64,000 nucleotides of DNA from contig CALEDT010000020.1 in assembly GCA_937949525.1 (NCBI GenBank), positions 1 to 64,000 of the forward strand, written 5' to 3'. The DNA is from an uncultured Burkholderiales bacterium. Lineage in GTDB: Bacteria > Pseudomonadota > Gammaproteobacteria > Burkholderiales > Thiobacillaceae. A program made the position numbers and the translations under genes. Positions 11,805 through 24,260 of the stretch are shown piece after piece (position 1 is the first letter of the stretch; each line of letters starts with the position of its first letter). The notes under the pieces were generated by a model. It saw nothing but the letters and a program-made list of their open reading frames with translations, ran no database searches and had not been told where the DNA came from.

Positions 11805-11884
11805 GGATTGCCACGGCGCTGCGCGCCTCGCCATTCCGGCGAAGGCGGGCGGATGTCGTCATCGCGAGCGCAGCGTGGCGATCC
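11805..11884. repeat. Dispersed inverted-repeat element, copy 1
   Basis: The left arm (about 11805-11834) starts GGATTGCCAC and continues CTGCGCGCCTCGCCAT. The right arm (11858-11884) reads GTCATCGCGAGCGCAGCG then TGGCGATCC. The arms are imperfect inverses. This resembles a palindromic repeat word seen in many proteobacterial genomes. It lies 12 bp downstream of the dnaE2 stop, in the gap before the PEP-CTERM gene. A related copy is at 27384-27468. Confidence 0.6.
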
Positions 11885-11895
11885 AGGTGCCCGGT

Positions 11896-14800
11896 TCAAT
11901 GGAAATCGCGCGAGCGGGTGGCCAGTTCGCCCAGCAGGTGGCTGTGGTCGACCAGACGCCGGGCCATGATGTGGACCACTTCGCCTTGGCGTTCCAGCAG
12001 GCCGTAGACGGTCAGCAGCCGGGCGCCGAGCAGTTCGCGGCGCTGGCGTTCGGCCAGATCTTTCCAGACCACGACGTTGGCCATGCCGGTTTCGTCCTCC
12101 AGCGTGACGAAGGTGACGCCGCTGGCGGTATCCGGGTGCTGGCGGCAGGTGACGATGCCGGCCATGCGGACGGTGCGGCCGTGTGCACCGGCGCGTACTT
12201 CCGCCGCGCTGACTAGGCGCATGCGCTTGAGCCGGGCGCGCAGCAGGGCCAGCGGGTGACGGCCGAGGGTCAGGCCCAGGCTGGCGTAGTCGGCGACGAT
12301 GTCCTGTCCTTCGCTCGGCGCGGCCAGCGCGGGCGGCGGCTCACGGAAGCCGGCGGCCTGCAGCAGCGGCGGCAGGGCGGCGGCACCGGCCACCTGCCAG
12401 AGCGCGTCGCGCCGGTGTCCGGCCAACCCGGCCAGCGCGCTGGCCGTGGCCAGCGCTTCCAGATCGCGCCGGTCCAGACCCGCACGCCAGGCCAGGTCCG
12501 CCACGTCGGTGAACGGCGCGTGCGTGCGCGCCGCCACCAGCCGCTCGGCACCGGTGCGGCTCAGCCCCTTGACCAGACGCAGGCCCAGGCGCATGGCGGG
12601 CTGCGCGCCCACCGGCAGACCATGCGCCGGTTCCAGCGTGCAATCCCAGGCGCTATGCGCGACCGTCACCGGACGCACCTCGATGCCGTGGCGGCGCGCA
12701 TCCTGGACGATCTGGTCCGGCGAGTAGAAACCCATGGGCTGGGCATTCAGCAATGCGCAGGCGAAGGCGGCCGGCTCGTGGCATTTCAGCCAGGCGGAGA
12801 CATAGACCAGCAGGGCGAAGCTGGCGGCGTGCGACTCGGGAAAACCGTACTCACCGAAGCCGAGGATCTGCTGGTAGATGGCGCGCGCGAAATCCTCGCC
12901 GTAACCGCGTGCGCGCATGCCGGAGATCAGCCGCGCCTCGAACGCTTCCAGGCCGCCACGCCGGCGCCAGGCGGCCATGGAGCGGCGCAGCCGGTCGGCT
13001 TCGCCGGGGGTGAAGCCGGCCGCCACCACCGCCAGTTGCATCACCTGTTCCTGGAAGATGGGCACGCCCAGGGTGCGTTGCAGCACGCCGCGCACCGCCG
13101 CGGACGGGTAGACGACCGGTTCCAGGCCCTGGCGCCGGCGCAGATAGGGATGGACCATGCCGCCCTGGATGGGGCCGGGGCGGACGATGGCTACCTCGAT
13201 CACCAGATCGTAGAAGCAGCGCGGTTTGAGCCGGGGCAGCATGGCCATCTGCGCGCGCGATTCGATCTGGAACACGCCCACGGTGTCGGCGCGCCCGATC
13301 ATGGCGTAGACCGCCGGGTCTTCGGCCGGCACGTCGGCCATGGCGAAAGGCCGGCCGCGCAATGCGGCGACGTGGGCCAGCGCGCGACGGATGGCGGACA
13401 GCATGCCCAGCGCCAGCACGTCCACCTTGAGCAGGCCCAGGGTGTCGAGATCGTCCTTGTCCCACTGGATGATGGTGCGTTCCGGCATGGCGGCGTTCTC
13501 CACCGGCACCAGTTCGGCGAGCGGGCCGCGCGCGATGACGAAGCCGCCGACGTGCTGCGACAGGTGGCGCGGAAAGCCGACCAGTGTGGTGACCAGGTCG
13601 ATCAGCCGGGCCACCGGCGCGTGCGCGGGGTCGAAGCCCGCTTCCTTCAGGCGTTCCGGCCTGACCCGCCGGCCGTCCCACCACACCTGGGATTTGGCCA
13701 GGCGATCCACCTGTTCCAGGTCGAAGCCCAGTGCCTTGCCGACGTCGCGCAATGCACTGCGTGGACGGTAGGTGATCACCGCGGCGGCCAGCGCGGCGCG
13801 CTCGCGCCCGTACTTGCGGTACAGGTACTGGATCACCTCCTCGCGCCGTTCGTGCTCGAAGTCGACGTCGATGTCGGGCGGCTCGTCGCGCTCACGCGAA
13901 ATGAAGCGCTCGAACAGCATGGCCATGCGCGCGGGGTCCACCTCGGTGATGCCGAGCGCGTAGCACACCGCCGAATTGGCGGCGGAGCCGCGTCCCTGGC
14001 ACAGGATGCCCTGGGCGCGGGCGAACGCGACGATGTCGTGCACGGTGAGGAAATAGTGTTCGTAGCGCAGCTCGGCGATCAGCGCCAGCTCGTGTTCGAT
14101 CAGTCGCCGCACCTTGTCCGGCACGCCGTGCGGGTAACGGCGCGTCAGTCCCGCCTCGGTGAGCGCGCGCAGATGTTGCGTCGGGTTGGTGTCCGGCGGC
14201 ACCAGTTCGGCCGGATATTCGTAGCGCAGGCTGTCCAGCGAGAAGTCGCAGCGCGCGGCGATGCGCACGCTCTCGGCCAGCAGCGCCGGCGGGTAGATCG
14301 TCGCCAGGCGCGGGATGGGGCGCAGATGGCGTTCGCCGTTGGCGAACAGCGCATGGCCGCAATCCTTGACCGGCCGGCCCAGACGGATGGCGGTGAGCGT
14401 GTCCTGCAGCACGCAGCGCGCCCGCACGTGCATGTGCACGTCGCCGGTGGCCACCAGCGGCAGGTCGTGCGCGCGGGCGAAGGTGCTCAAGCGGGCGAGC
14501 CGCCGGCGGTCGTCGGCGCCGGCGTGCAGTTCCACCGCCAGCCAGGCGCGTCCGGGAAACAGCGCGCGCAGCCAGCCCGCCGCGTGCGCATCCGCTTCGG
14601 TCCTGTCGGCGCCTGGTCCGTTTTCCGGCAACAGCAGGGCCAGGCAGCCGGGCAGGCCATCGCCCAGATCGGCGCGCGTGACATGGTAGGCGCCCTTGGC
14701 GGCGGCGCGGCGGCCGCGCGTGATCAGCGCGCACAGCGCGCCATAGCCGGTGCGGTCGGCGGCGAGCAGCGCCAGCCTGGGGCCGTCGGCCAGCCGGATC

Positions 14801-14997
14801 TCGCTGCCGACGATCAGGTGCAGGCCCACCGCCTTGGCCGCCTCGTGCGCGCGCACCACGCCGGCCACCGAACATTCGTCGGTCAGCGCCAGGGCGCGAT
14901 AACCCAGTTCGGCGGCGCGCCGCACCAGTTCCTGCGGATGCGAGGCGCCGCGCAGGAAGGTGAAGTTGGATAGGCAATGCAGTTCGGCGTAATCCAT
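11896..14997 (-). CDS. dnaE2: Error-prone DNA polymerase DnaE2 (ImuC)
   Basis: 1033 aa C-family polymerase, the extending polymerase of the ImuA-ImuB-DnaE2 mutasome used for damage tolerance. An N-terminal PHP domain starts at [11 protein letters not shown]. The palm has the catalytic acidic motif D-I-D-V-D-F-E-H, a helix-hairpin-helix follows, and a C-terminal OB fold ([10 protein letters not shown]) is present. The length is well below replicative DnaE (1165 aa at 51 kb), as expected for DnaE2. The start M-D-Y-A-E-L-H is the family start. It is the last gene of the lexA-imuA-imuB cassette, 77 bp after imuB. Confidence 0.96.
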   Translation of the reverse strand: MDYAELHCLSNFTFLRGASHPQELVRRAAELGYRALALTDECSVAGVVRAHEAAKAVGLHLIVGSEIRLADGPRLALLAADRTGYGALCALITRGRRAAAKGAYHVTRADLGDGLPGCLALLLPENGPGADRTEADAHAAGWLRALFPGRAWLAVELHAGADDRRRLARLSTFARAHDLPLVATGDVHMHVRARCVLQDTLTAIRLGRPVKDCGHALFANGERHLRPIPRLATIYPPALLAESVRIAARCDFSLDSLRYEYPAELVPPDTNPTQHLRALTEAGLTRRYPHGVPDKVRRLIEHELALIAELRYEHYFLTVHDIVAFARAQGILCQGRGSAANSAVCYALGITEVDPARMAMLFERFISRERDEPPDIDVDFEHERREEVIQYLYRKYGRERAALAAAVITYRPRSALRDVGKALGFDLEQVDRLAKSQVWWDGRRVRPERLKEAGFDPAHAPVARLIDLVTTLVGFPRHLSQHVGGFVIARGPLAELVPVENAAMPERTIIQWDKDDLDTLGLLKVDVLALGMLSAIRRALAHVAALRGRPFAMADVPAEDPAVYAMIGRADTVGVFQIESRAQMAMLPRLKPRCFYDLVIEVAIVRPGPIQGGMVHPYLRRRQGLEPVVYPSAAVRGVLQRTLGVPIFQEQVMQLAVVAAGFTPGEADRLRRSMAAWRRRGGLEAFEARLISGMRARGYGEDFARAIYQQILGFGEYGFPESHAASFALLVYVSAWLKCHEPAAFACALLNAQPMGFYSPDQIVQDARRHGIEVRPVTVAHSAWDCTLEPAHGLPVGAQPAMRLGLRLVKGLSRTGAERLVAARTHAPFTDVADLAWRAGLDRRDLEALATASALAGLAGHRRDALWQVAGAAALPPLLQAAGFREPPPALAAPSEGQDIVADYASLGLTLGRHPLALLRARLKRMRLVSAAEVRAGAHGRTVRMAGIVTCRQHPDTASGVTFVTLEDETGMANVVVWKDLAERQRRELLGARLLTVYGLLERQGEVVHIMARRLVDHSHLLGELATRSRDFH

Positions 14998-15074
14998 GAT
15001 GATCGGGCCGGATCGACAGTCACGCCGCGCCGCGTGGCGGGTGCGCCGGACTCGCTCCGTCCGCGGCCATCCGC

Positions 15075-16505
15075 TCAGGCGAACCAGCCATGCAGAAACC
15101 AGCGCGCCGGCGTGCCCGCCTCGCAGTACAGCCAGCAGCGGCTGCCGTCGATCGCCCGCGCCTGGTGATAGTCGCGCCGCACCGGGCGGTCGTCCCACCA
15201 GCCGGATTCGATGCGTTCCGCGTCGGTCAGCAGGGTCATGGCGCCGTCCAGCCAGGGCGCGCCGAGTCGTTCCGCCAGCGGCCGCGGTCGGGTCAGCAGC
15301 CACAGCGGGCGCGGCGGAAACGGCCGGGCATGCATGTCGCTGCCCGGCAAGGTTTCGCGCCAGGCCAGTTCCGGGCGATGTTCCGGGTACAGATCCAGCC
15401 CGGTCACCGCGTCCGCGCCCAGACGTGCCTGCAGGCGTTCCACCAGGTTCAGGCAGTCGGCGCGCAGGTGGTCGCGCTCGCCGAACAGGGAGAAGTTCAG
15501 CGGCATGAGCTGGGCGGTGTCGTCGGCGCGCAGTTGCACACCGGTCACGCCGGCACGCAGATCCTGGCGCGCCAGGCGCTCGCGCAGCAGCGCCAGCAGA
15601 TGGGCGGCATCGCGTTGCGGCGTGGCGAGACTCAGGACGATGGGGGCGGGCGGATGGCGTTCATGGCGCAGCGTCAGGGTCAGGCGGCGCACGCCGGCAT
15701 TGCGTGCGTCCAGCCAGCCGCACAGTTGCGCCAGCAGGCGTTTGACCCCGAACGACAGCGCGTCCACGTCGTTCACGGCGGCGGCCAGTTCCATGCCGGC
15801 GGCGAAGGTTTGGGGCGGCGTGAACGGCGGCCGGGGATCGGGCGCGTCACCCAGGGCGCGGTCGAGTTCATCGAGCAGGCCGGGACCGAAGCGGCGGGCC
15901 AGACCGGCGCGCGGCAGTGCCAGGCAGTCGCCCAGTGTCTTCAGGCCCAGCCGGGCCAGACCGGCCAGCGTGTCATCGGGCTGGGCCAGGCAGTCCAGCG
16001 GCAAGGCCGTCAGACAGCGCCGCAGCGTGGCGTCATCCTGCACGCGCAACTCCAGCCCGGCGCGCGCCAGCATGTGCGCGCCGGTGGCGGTGGGGGCCAC
16101 CGCCGGCACTGGCGCCAGCGCCAGTTCCGTCAGACCATCGCGCACCTTGTGCAACAGCCGCTCCAGGCCGCCGAACAGCTTGAGGCTGCCGCCGATCTCC
16201 AGCAGCACGGCTTGCGGCGGTGCCAGGCTCAATTCCGGGGTGAATTGCAGCGCCCACAGGGCAAGGCCGCGCAGCGCTTCCGCTTCGCGCCGGGGGTCGC
16301 GCGGCCGTATCCGCAGATCCGCAGCCAGTACCTGCGCCGCACCCGGTGTCATGCCCGGCAGCACACCGCGCGCCCGTGCCGCCGGATCGACCGCGAGCAG
16401 CGTCGGGCGCCGGCCCGTGCCGGCCACCGCGAACGGCCCGGTCTCAGGCGACGGCGCGAAGACCTGCAGGGCCAGATCGGGAACATGCAGGGCCAGCCAG
16501 AGCAT
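15075..16505 (-). CDS. imuB: ImuB, catalytically inactive Y-family polymerase-like protein
   Basis: 476 aa Y-family polymerase fold that acts as mutasome hub, binding the sliding clamp, ImuA and DnaE2. The start [11 protein letters not shown] replaces the usual acidic H-x-D-x-D-x-F motif, and the later S-x-D-E palm site reads L-L-E-I-G-G-S, so catalytic acids are missing as in other ImuB proteins. [10 protein letters not shown] near 361-370 may include the clamp-binding motif. The start lies 62 bp inside imuA, so the two genes overlap. Confidence 0.93.
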   Translation of the reverse strand: MLWLALHVPDLALQVFAPSPETGPFAVAGTGRRPTLLAVDPAARARGVLPGMTPGAAQVLAADLRIRPRDPRREAEALRGLALWALQFTPELSLAPPQAVLLEIGGSLKLFGGLERLLHKVRDGLTELALAPVPAVAPTATGAHMLARAGLELRVQDDATLRRCLTALPLDCLAQPDDTLAGLARLGLKTLGDCLALPRAGLARRFGPGLLDELDRALGDAPDPRPPFTPPQTFAAGMELAAAVNDVDALSFGVKRLLAQLCGWLDARNAGVRRLTLTLRHERHPPAPIVLSLATPQRDAAHLLALLRERLARQDLRAGVTGVQLRADDTAQLMPLNFSLFGERDHLRADCLNLVERLQARLGADAVTGLDLYPEHRPELAWRETLPGSDMHARPFPPRPLWLLTRPRPLAERLGAPWLDGAMTLLTDAERIESGWWDDRPVRRDYHQARAIDGSRCWLYCEAGTPARWFLHGWFA

Positions 16506-17118
16506 GGATATCCAGTACCAAGGGGAGCGCCTCACCGCCGCCGCGGCGCTTGAGGAAGCGGATCTCCAGGCCGCCGGCCACCGGCGCCAGACCCAGACGC
16601 AGCGCGGCGAACGAAGTGCTGGCCGCCTGCTCTGCCGGGGTGAACCAGAAACCGGCGCAGTCGCCCGCTTCGGCCGCCAGTTGCAGGCGGCGCTGCGCTC
16701 GCTCGGCCATGGCGCCGGGCCAGGCCAGCACCGCGCCGCAGGCGCCGGAACGCAGCGCCTCTTCCATGGCCCATAGCGTGTCGGCGCCGTTGCCGGCACG
16801 CACCCGCAACAGGCGCGCGAGGTCGACGCCGGCGGCGGCCAGCGCCGGGGCATAGGGCAGGTGGGGCGGGGCGATCAGCGCGATCCAGCGCGGCTCGCGC
16901 GACAGCGCGGCCAGCGCCGGCAGCAGCAGGCTGACTTCGCCGATGCCCGGCGCGCGCAGGATCAGTTCGGTCAGCGCGCCGCGCGGCCAGCCGCCGCCGG
17001 GCAGCAGGGCGTCCAGGGCGGCGTGGCCGGTGGCGATGCCGGCCGGGGCGGACAGTTGCGACCGGTCGCCGCGCCAGATGCCGGGGTGGCGCAGCAGCGC
17101 CTGCAGGGCCGGGGTCAT
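16444..17118 (-). CDS. imuA: ImuA, SOS cell-division-inhibitor/RecA-like mutasome protein
   Basis: 224 aa protein of the ImuA/SulA-RecA-like family. A-T-G-H-A-A-L-D-A-L-L-P-G-G-G-W-P-R-G near 28-46 matches the RecA-like core start of ImuA; the following strand A-P-H-L-P-Y-A-P is also typical. It bridges RecA, ImuB and DnaE2 in the mutasome. The ATG overlaps the lexA stop as ATGA (17115-17118), so translation is probably coupled. The 3' end overlaps imuB by 62 bp; the last 17 residues read over the imuB start and may be poorly conserved. Confidence 0.9.
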   Translation of the reverse strand: MTPALQALLRHPGIWRGDRSQLSAPAGIATGHAALDALLPGGGWPRGALTELILRAPGIGEVSLLLPALAALSREPRWIALIAPPHLPYAPALAAAGVDLARLLRVRAGNGADTLWAMEEALRSGACGAVLAWPGAMAERAQRRLQLAAEAGDCAGFWFTPAEQAASTSFAALRLGLAPVAGGLEIRFLKRRGGGEALPLVLDIHALAGPACSRSGPAGLRAVA

Positions 17119-17735
17119 GACACGTCCGCACGGATCAGGCCGACGACGATGCCCTCGATCTCCACCTGCTGCGTGTCCGCATCCGGCACGATGTCGGCGA
17201 AATCCGGGTGCGCCGCGCGCAGCTCCAGGCGCCCGCCCTGGCGCCACAGGCGCTTGACGGTGACTTCGTGGCCGACGCGCGCCACCACCACCTGGCCGGA
17301 GCGCGCCTCGCGTGTGGCATGCACCGCCAGCCAGTCGCCGTCGAGGATGCCGGCGTCACGCATGGACTGACCGGTCACGCGCAGCAGGTAATCGGCGCGC
17401 GGGCGGAACAGCGCCGCATCCACCGGGCAATGGCGCTGGATGTTCTGTTCCGCCAGCAGCGGCGAGCCCGCCGCGACCTCGCCGATCAGCGGCAGGCCGG
17501 GCGGCGCCGCGTCATGTCGGTCCAGGTCCAGCAGGCGGATGCCGCGCGGAATGTCCGGCGCCAGTTCGATCGCGCCCTTGCGCGCCAGCGCCTCCAGATG
17601 GCCGGTGACCGCGTTGATCGAACGGAAGGCGAAATGCCGGGCGATTTCCGCACGCGAGGGCGGAAAGCCGGCCTCGGCCTGGTAATCGCGGATGAACTGC
17701 CAGATGGCCGACTGACGGGGGGTGAGGGTGTCCAT
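17115..17735 (-). CDS. lexA: LexA repressor, first gene of the imuABC mutasome operon
   Basis: 206 aa SOS repressor. A winged-helix DNA-binding domain covers about 1-65 (L-T-P-R-Q-S-A-I-W). The self-cleavage bond is Ala89-Gly90 in E-V-A-A-G-S-P, with nucleophile Ser124 (G-Q-S-M) and Lys161 (T-V-K-R-L) correctly placed. The gene heads the cassette lexA-imuA-imuB-dnaE2, so the repressor controls its own level and the mutagenic polymerase. The start ATG 17733-17735 lies 22 bp from a near-perfect LexA box. Whether this is the only lexA in the genome cannot be told. Confidence 0.95.
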   Translation of the reverse strand: MDTLTPRQSAIWQFIRDYQAEAGFPPSRAEIARHFAFRSINAVTGHLEALARKGAIELAPDIPRGIRLLDLDRHDAAPPGLPLIGEVAAGSPLLAEQNIQRHCPVDAALFRPRADYLLRVTGQSMRDAGILDGDWLAVHATREARSGQVVVARVGHEVTVKRLWRQGGRLELRAAHPDFADIVPDADTQQVEIEGIVVGLIRADVS

Positions 17736-17757
17736 GGGTATTCTGGCGACACTCGAA

Positions 17758-17777
17758 TACTGTCATTATATACAGTA
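17758..17777 (-). promoter_or_regulatory. LexA (SOS) box overlapping the -10 of the lexA-imuA-imuB-dnaE2 promoter
   Basis: TACTG-N10-CAGTA is the full E. coli-type LexA operator. On the minus strand it contains a perfect TATAAT (complement of 17765-17770), so bound LexA would cover the -10 hexamer. No strong -35 is visible 16-18 bp upstream (GTTTCT region). It lies 22 bp before the lexA ATG, implying a very short leader. Confidence 0.93.
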
Positions 17778-17922
17778 TTGCACCTCGAGAAACCTGCTGT
17801 GCGGCCCGATTGCTGCGTTGGGCGGTGCTCCCTCGCTTATCCATTTGATATGTCTCGCGGCTCGCGCTCCGTCCCCCTGGCACTCGGGCCGCTCGCGACG
17901 GTTTTTCGAGGTGCCCGGTATC

Positions 17923-18060
17923 TGAACATCCTCCCCGGTCTGAAGGGCAGGGATGCCTACGGCCCTCGGGTAGGGTTCATGTTCTGCGGCGGTACCGCTG
18001 CCAGCTGCCCCGTTGGCTTGTAGTCCAGTTGGCGGCGGAACCCGAAACCAAGGCATCCCT
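17923..18060 (-). pseudogene. tnpB: Degenerate 3' end of an IS200/IS605-family tnpB
   Basis: Minus-strand translation near 17957-18055 gives G-F-R-R-Q-L-D-Y-K-P-T-G-Q-L-A-A-V-P-P-Q-N, matching the TnpB stretch just before the zinc finger. The Cys pairs that should follow are absent and the frame reaches N-P-T-R-G-P-stop. Immediately after comes GGCATCCCTGCCCTTCAG then ACCGGGGAGGATG, which looks like the element's right-end hairpin/omega-RNA 3' end. The zinc finger and the rest of tnpB are deleted. Assignment rests on remembered family patterns. Confidence 0.55.
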
Positions 18061-18087
18061 GCAAGTCCACACCCGGTCCCAGCGGCG

Positions 18088-18177
18088 CAGCACCTGTTGC
18101 AGTTCGCCTCCTGACATGGGGAGTCGGTGCCTGGTGAGGTTGCGATGCAGTGCGTGGATGCGGTTGAAACGATCCAT
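18088..18177 (-). pseudogene. Remnant of a WYL-domain transcriptional regulator (N-terminal HTH only)
   Basis: About 30 residues starting M-D-R-F-N-R-I-H-A-L-H-R resemble the opening of WYL/YafY-type helix-turn-helix regulators (usual form M-D-R-x-x-R-I-x-x-L-H). The similarity ends at G-E-L-Q-Q-V-L, after which the sequence joins the tnpB remnant. The WYL domain is missing, so this is a fragment left by insertion and deletion. The surrounding 17778-18335 holds no intact gene. Confidence 0.5.
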
Positions 18178-18335
18178 CCCGGATTGATCTCCCCCCGGTC
18201 GTTCGATCGAGGCGCTCCGGTTGGATGTTAAGATACCGCGCTTGTGGGCGTTGCTTGCGCGCCGCCGTTCGCATGTGCGGTGGGTGTTCGCCCGTGTGTA
18301 TGAACTGTACGCAAGCGCTGGATTTCATGCTAATT

Positions 18336-18419
18336 GCGAAAGTGGCGGAATTGGTAGACGCACTGGATTTAGGTTCCAGCGCCTTCGGCGTGGGGGTTCG
18401 AGTCCCCCCTTTCGCACCA
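18336..18419 (+). tRNA. tRNA-Leu (anticodon UAG)
   Basis: The acceptor stem GCGAAAG pairs with CTTTCGC and an encoded CCA ends the gene. The anticodon stem CTGGA/TCCAG closes loop TTTAGGT, giving anticodon TAG for CUA codons. The variable arm GCGCCTTCGGCGT is long, as in class II tRNAs. tig starts 52 bp downstream, so a joint transcript is possible. A TAAGAT hexamer about 105 bp upstream could be the -10 element. Confidence 0.96.
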
Positions 18420-18471
18420 TGTGGCCGGGCTTGTTGTGGGTCCCGGATTGATCGATCCTAAGGAAAACCTG

Positions 18472-19758
18472 ATGACTGCTACTGTGGAAACCCTCGAAGG
18501 GCTCAATCGACGCCTGACCCTCAACATCGATGCCGCCGCCGTCGACGCCGAAGTGGGCAAGCGTCTGGCGCAGATCGCGCGCAACGTGCGCCTGGATGGT
18601 TTCCGTCCGGGCAAGGCGCCGATGAAGTTGGTGGCGGCGCGCTACGGCGGCGAAGTGCGTGGCGAGGTGTTGAGCGATGCGTTGCAGAAGGCGTTTGCCG
18701 CGGCGGTTCAGGCCAACAATCTGGCCGTTGCCGGTTATCCGCGTTTCGCGCCGGGCGAGGCCGGCGCGTTCAGCGCCACGTTCGAGGTCTATCCGGACAT
18801 CACCTTGGGTGATCTGTCCGGCATTCAGGTGCAGCGCCCGGTGGTCGATGTGCAGGATGCCGATGTCGAGCGCACGCTGGATGTGCTGCGCAAGCAGCGT
18901 GTGCAGTATCACGCCGTGGAGCGCGAGTCGCGCGCCGGCGATCGGGTGCATGTCGACTATGTGGGGCGCATCGATGGCGAGCTGTTTCCCGGCGGCGAAG
19001 CCAAGGATTTTCCGCTGATCCTGGGTGAGGGCCGTACGCTGAAGGACTTCGAGGGTAATCTAGAAGGCATGCGTGCGGGCGAGCGGCGCACGTTCGACGT
19101 GGCTTTCCCGGCAGATTATTTCGCCAAGGAACTGGCCGGCAAGACCGCCACCTTCGAAGCGGAGCTGAAGTCGGTGCACGAACCGCAGTATCCCGAGTTC
19201 GACGAGGCTTTCGCGCGATCGCTGGGCGTGCACGAGGGCGGCATGGACAAGTTGCGCGACGAAGTGCGCGCGAATCTGGCGCGCGAGGCGCGTCGCCGCA
19301 TACAGGCTCGGGTGAAAGAGCAGGTGCTCAACGGTCTGCTGGCTTGTACGCCGATCGATGTGCCCGAGAACCTGGTGGCGATGGAGCGCCAGACTCTGCG
19401 CGAGAAAGCCGTGGCGGACCTGAAGGCGCGCGGCATGAAGGAAGCCGACATCAAGCTGGGCGACGACGTGTTCGATGCCCAGGCCCGGCGACGTGTGGCG
19501 CTGGGCCTGCTCATGGACCACATCGCCCGGACCAACCAGATCGGTGTCGATGGCGAGCGGGTTCAGGCGTTGGTCAACGAGTTCGCGCAGAGTTACGAGG
19601 ATCCGGACGAGGTGGTGCAGTGGTACATGCAGGATCCGGCGCGCCTCAACGAGGTGCGCGCGCTGGTGCTGGAAGAGGCGATCGTCGAATGGATCATGCA
19701 GCGCGCCCAGGTCAACGACGAGACGATCACGTTGGAACAACTGATGGGGAACAAATGA
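18472..19758 (+). CDS. tig: Trigger factor (ribosome-bound chaperone, peptidyl-prolyl isomerase)
   Basis: 428 aa. The ribosome-binding N domain carries the signature G-F-R-P-G-K-A-P near 43-50. A central FKBP-type PPIase domain follows (V-D-Y-V-G-R-I-D-G near 162-170), then the helical C-terminal chaperone arms. It binds nascent chains at the ribosome exit tunnel. The start ATG 18472 is preceded by AAGGAAAA, whereas upstream in-frame codons overlap tRNA-Leu. The stop overlaps the clpP start (ATGA), making tig-clpP a coupled pair ahead of clpX and lon. Confidence 0.97.
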   Translation: MTATVETLEGLNRRLTLNIDAAAVDAEVGKRLAQIARNVRLDGFRPGKAPMKLVAARYGGEVRGEVLSDALQKAFAAAVQANNLAVAGYPRFAPGEAGAFSATFEVYPDITLGDLSGIQVQRPVVDVQDADVERTLDVLRKQRVQYHAVERESRAGDRVHVDYVGRIDGELFPGGEAKDFPLILGEGRTLKDFEGNLEGMRAGERRTFDVAFPADYFAKELAGKTATFEAELKSVHEPQYPEFDEAFARSLGVHEGGMDKLRDEVRANLAREARRRIQARVKEQVLNGLLACTPIDVPENLVAMERQTLREKAVADLKARGMKEADIKLGDDVFDAQARRRVALGLLMDHIARTNQIGVDGERVQALVNEFAQSYEDPDEVVQWYMQDPARLNEVRALVLEEAIVEWIMQRAQVNDETITLEQLMGNK

Positions 19759-20381
19759 TGAGCGGCTGGACGCAGGAGCCTTCCGGCCTGGGGTACATCC
19801 CCATGGTCATCGAACAAAGCGGGCGCGGCGAGCGCGCCTACGACATCTACTCGCGCCTGCTGAAGGAACGCGTGGTGTTCCTGGTGGGGCCGGTCAACGA
19901 CATGACCGCCAACCTGGTGGTGGCGCAGTTGCTGTTCCTGGAGTCGGAAAATCCGGACAAGGACATCTACCTGTACATCAACTCGCCGGGCGGCAGCATC
20001 ACCTCCGGCATGGGCATCTATGACACCATGCGCTTCATCAAGCCGGACGTGTCGACGCTGTGCGTGGGTCAGGCCGCCAGCATGGGGGCCTTTCTGCTGT
20101 CCGCCGGCGCCAAGGGCAAGCGTTACGTGTTGCCCAACTCGCGTGTGATGATCCATCAGCCGCTGGGCGGCTTCCAGGGGCAGGCCAGCGACATCGAGAT
20201 CCACGCCAAGGAAATCCTTTACCTCAAGAGCCGCCTGAACAGCCTGTTGGCGGAGCATACCGGCCAATCGATCGAGATCATCGAACGCGATACCGAGCGC
20301 GACAACTTCATGAGTGCCGAAGCGGCGGTGGCTTATGGGTTGGCCGACAAAGTGCTGGCCAGCCGCGCCGACACTGCGTAA
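19755..20381 (+). CDS. clpP: ATP-dependent Clp protease proteolytic subunit ClpP
   Basis: 208 aa serine protease forming the tetradecameric chamber that works with ClpX or ClpA. The catalytic triad is Ser109 (G-Q-A-A-S-M), His134 (M-I-H-Q-P) and Asp183 (E-R-D-N-F-M), with the spacing of E. coli ClpP. About 14-18 N-terminal residues are likely a propeptide. Two adjacent ATGs (19755 and 19758) are possible starts; the first overlaps the tig stop. clpX follows after 41 bp. Confidence 0.97.
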   Translation: MMSGWTQEPSGLGYIPMVIEQSGRGERAYDIYSRLLKERVVFLVGPVNDMTANLVVAQLLFLESENPDKDIYLYINSPGGSITSGMGIYDTMRFIKPDVSTLCVGQAASMGAFLLSAGAKGKRYVLPNSRVMIHQPLGGFQGQASDIEIHAKEILYLKSRLNSLLAEHTGQSIEIIERDTERDNFMSAEAAVAYGLADKVLASRADTA

Positions 20382-20422
20382 ACTTGAGCAAATCGATCGG
20401 GTATTAACCACGGAGCGCAACC

Positions 20423-21685
20423 ATGGCGGACAAGCAAGGCGACGACAAACTTCTCTACTGTTCCTTCTGCGGCAAGAGCCAGCACGAGGTGCGCAAATTG
20501 ATCGCCGGCCCGTCGGTGTTCATCTGTGACGAGTGCGTCGACCTGTGCGTCGACATCATCCGCGAGGACGTGGGCAAGGATGCCGCCAAGGAAACCAGCG
20601 ACCGGCTGCCGTCACCGCAGGAGATCAGCGCCGTGCTCGATCAGTATGTGATCGGTCAGGCCAAGGCCAAGAAGGCCCTCGCGGTGGCGGTGTACAACCA
20701 CTACAAACGTCTGCGCCAACCCGGTGGCGACAAGGACGACGACGTCGAGCTGGCCAAGAGCAACATCCTGTTGATCGGCCCCACCGGTTCCGGCAAGACG
20801 CTGCTCGCTCAAACGTTGGCCCGCCTGCTCAACGTGCCGTTCGTCATCGCCGACGCCACCACGCTGACGGAGGCGGGTTATGTCGGCGAGGATGTCGAGA
20901 ACATCATCCAGAAGCTGTTGCAGAAATGCGATTACGACGTGGACAAGGCCAAGAACGGCATCGTCTACATCGATGAGATCGACAAGATTTCACGTCGCTC
21001 CGAGAACCCGTCCATCACCCGCGACGTCTCCGGTGAAGGCGTGCAGCAGGCGCTGCTGAAGCTGATCGAGGGCACCGTCGCGTCGATTCCGCCGCAGGGT
21101 GGGCGCAAGCATCCGAATCAGGAATACATCCAGGTCGACACCACCAACATCCTGTTCATCGTTGGCGGTGCGTTCAGCGGTCTGGAACGGGTGATCCGCG
21201 ACCGCACGGAGAAATCCGGTATCGGTTTCGGCGCCGAGGTCAAGAGCAAGGACAACCGCAAGGATGTCGGCGAGGTGTTCCGCATGGTCGAACCGGAGGA
21301 TCTGATCAAGTACGGTCTCATCCCGGAGTTCGTCGGCCGCCTGCCGGTCATCGCGACCCTGGAGGAACTGGATGTCGAGGCGCTGGTGCGCATCCTCACC
21401 GAGCCGAAGAACGCGTTGACGCGGCAGTTCCAGAAGCTGTTCAAGATGGAAGGCGTCGAACTGGAGTTCCGCGAGGAGGCGCTGGCCACCATTGCGCAGC
21501 GGGCGCTGAAGCGCAAGACCGGCGCGCGCGGTCTGCGTTCGATCATCGAACATGCGTTGCTCGACATCATGTATGAACTGCCCAGCATGCGCGACGTCAC
21601 CAAGGTGGTGGTGGACGAGAAGTGCATCGCCGGCGAGAGCAAACCTTTGCTGATCTACAGCGAACAGGCCAAGGCGGCGGGCTGA
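20423..21685 (+). CDS. clpX: ClpX, AAA+ unfoldase of the ClpXP protease
   Basis: 420 aa, typical length. The N-terminal zinc-binding domain uses Cys13, Cys16, Cys35 and Cys38. Walker A G-P-T-G-S-G-K-T lies near 118-125 and Walker B V-Y-I-D-E-I-D-K near 180-187. The R-K-H-P pore-2 type loop and the I-G-F-G clamp loop for ClpP docking (near 268-271) are present. It unfolds tagged substrates, including SmpB/tmRNA-tagged chains; smpB is also in this window. CGGAG precedes the ATG. Confidence 0.98.
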   Translation: MADKQGDDKLLYCSFCGKSQHEVRKLIAGPSVFICDECVDLCVDIIREDVGKDAAKETSDRLPSPQEISAVLDQYVIGQAKAKKALAVAVYNHYKRLRQPGGDKDDDVELAKSNILLIGPTGSGKTLLAQTLARLLNVPFVIADATTLTEAGYVGEDVENIIQKLLQKCDYDVDKAKNGIVYIDEIDKISRRSENPSITRDVSGEGVQQALLKLIEGTVASIPPQGGRKHPNQEYIQVDTTNILFIVGGAFSGLERVIRDRTEKSGIGFGAEVKSKDNRKDVGEVFRMVEPEDLIKYGLIPEFVGRLPVIATLEELDVEALVRILTEPKNALTRQFQKLFKMEGVELEFREEALATIAQRALKRKTGARGLRSIIEHALLDIMYELPSMRDVTKVVVDEKCIAGESKPLLIYSEQAKAAG

Positions 21686-21769
21686 TGTCGCCTGCCGGCT
21701 TGAATTCGGCGCCGGCATGCACATCTAGACCCCATCGCACCATACGCGGCGTCGCCGCGGGAGAACTCA

Positions 21770-24178
<2,409 letters not shown>

Positions 24179-24215
24179 GCACGGGGGGCAAGCGCAAGAA
24201 ATCCGAAACTGGGTC

Positions 24216-24245
24216 TTGGCAAATCGGCGAAAGATTCTGTATAGT
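24216..24245 (+). promoter_or_regulatory. Sigma-70 promoter for the tRNA-Val/tRNA-Asp unit
   Basis: TTGGCA (24216-24221) and TATAGT (24240-24245) are separated by 18 bp. The predicted transcription start falls about 10 bp before tRNA-Val at 24261. This is one of the clearest promoters in the window. Confidence 0.75.
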
Positions 24246-24260
24246 GGCGGTCTTTGCAGC

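Noticed and set aside
12256-14973. A 905-codon plus-strand open frame opposite dnaE2
   Set aside because: His/Gln/Ala-rich shadow of a conserved polymerase gene.
15000-15303. Upstream extension of dnaE2 by 102 codons
   Set aside because: It overlaps imuB in another frame and is Arg/Ala-rich; the family start M-D-Y-A-E-L-H at 14997 is clear.
21699-21735. Heat-shock (sigma-32) promoter before lon: CTTGAA and CCCCAT
   Set aside because: The words are present but 25 bp apart; the known spacer is about 13-15, so they are not a supported promoter.
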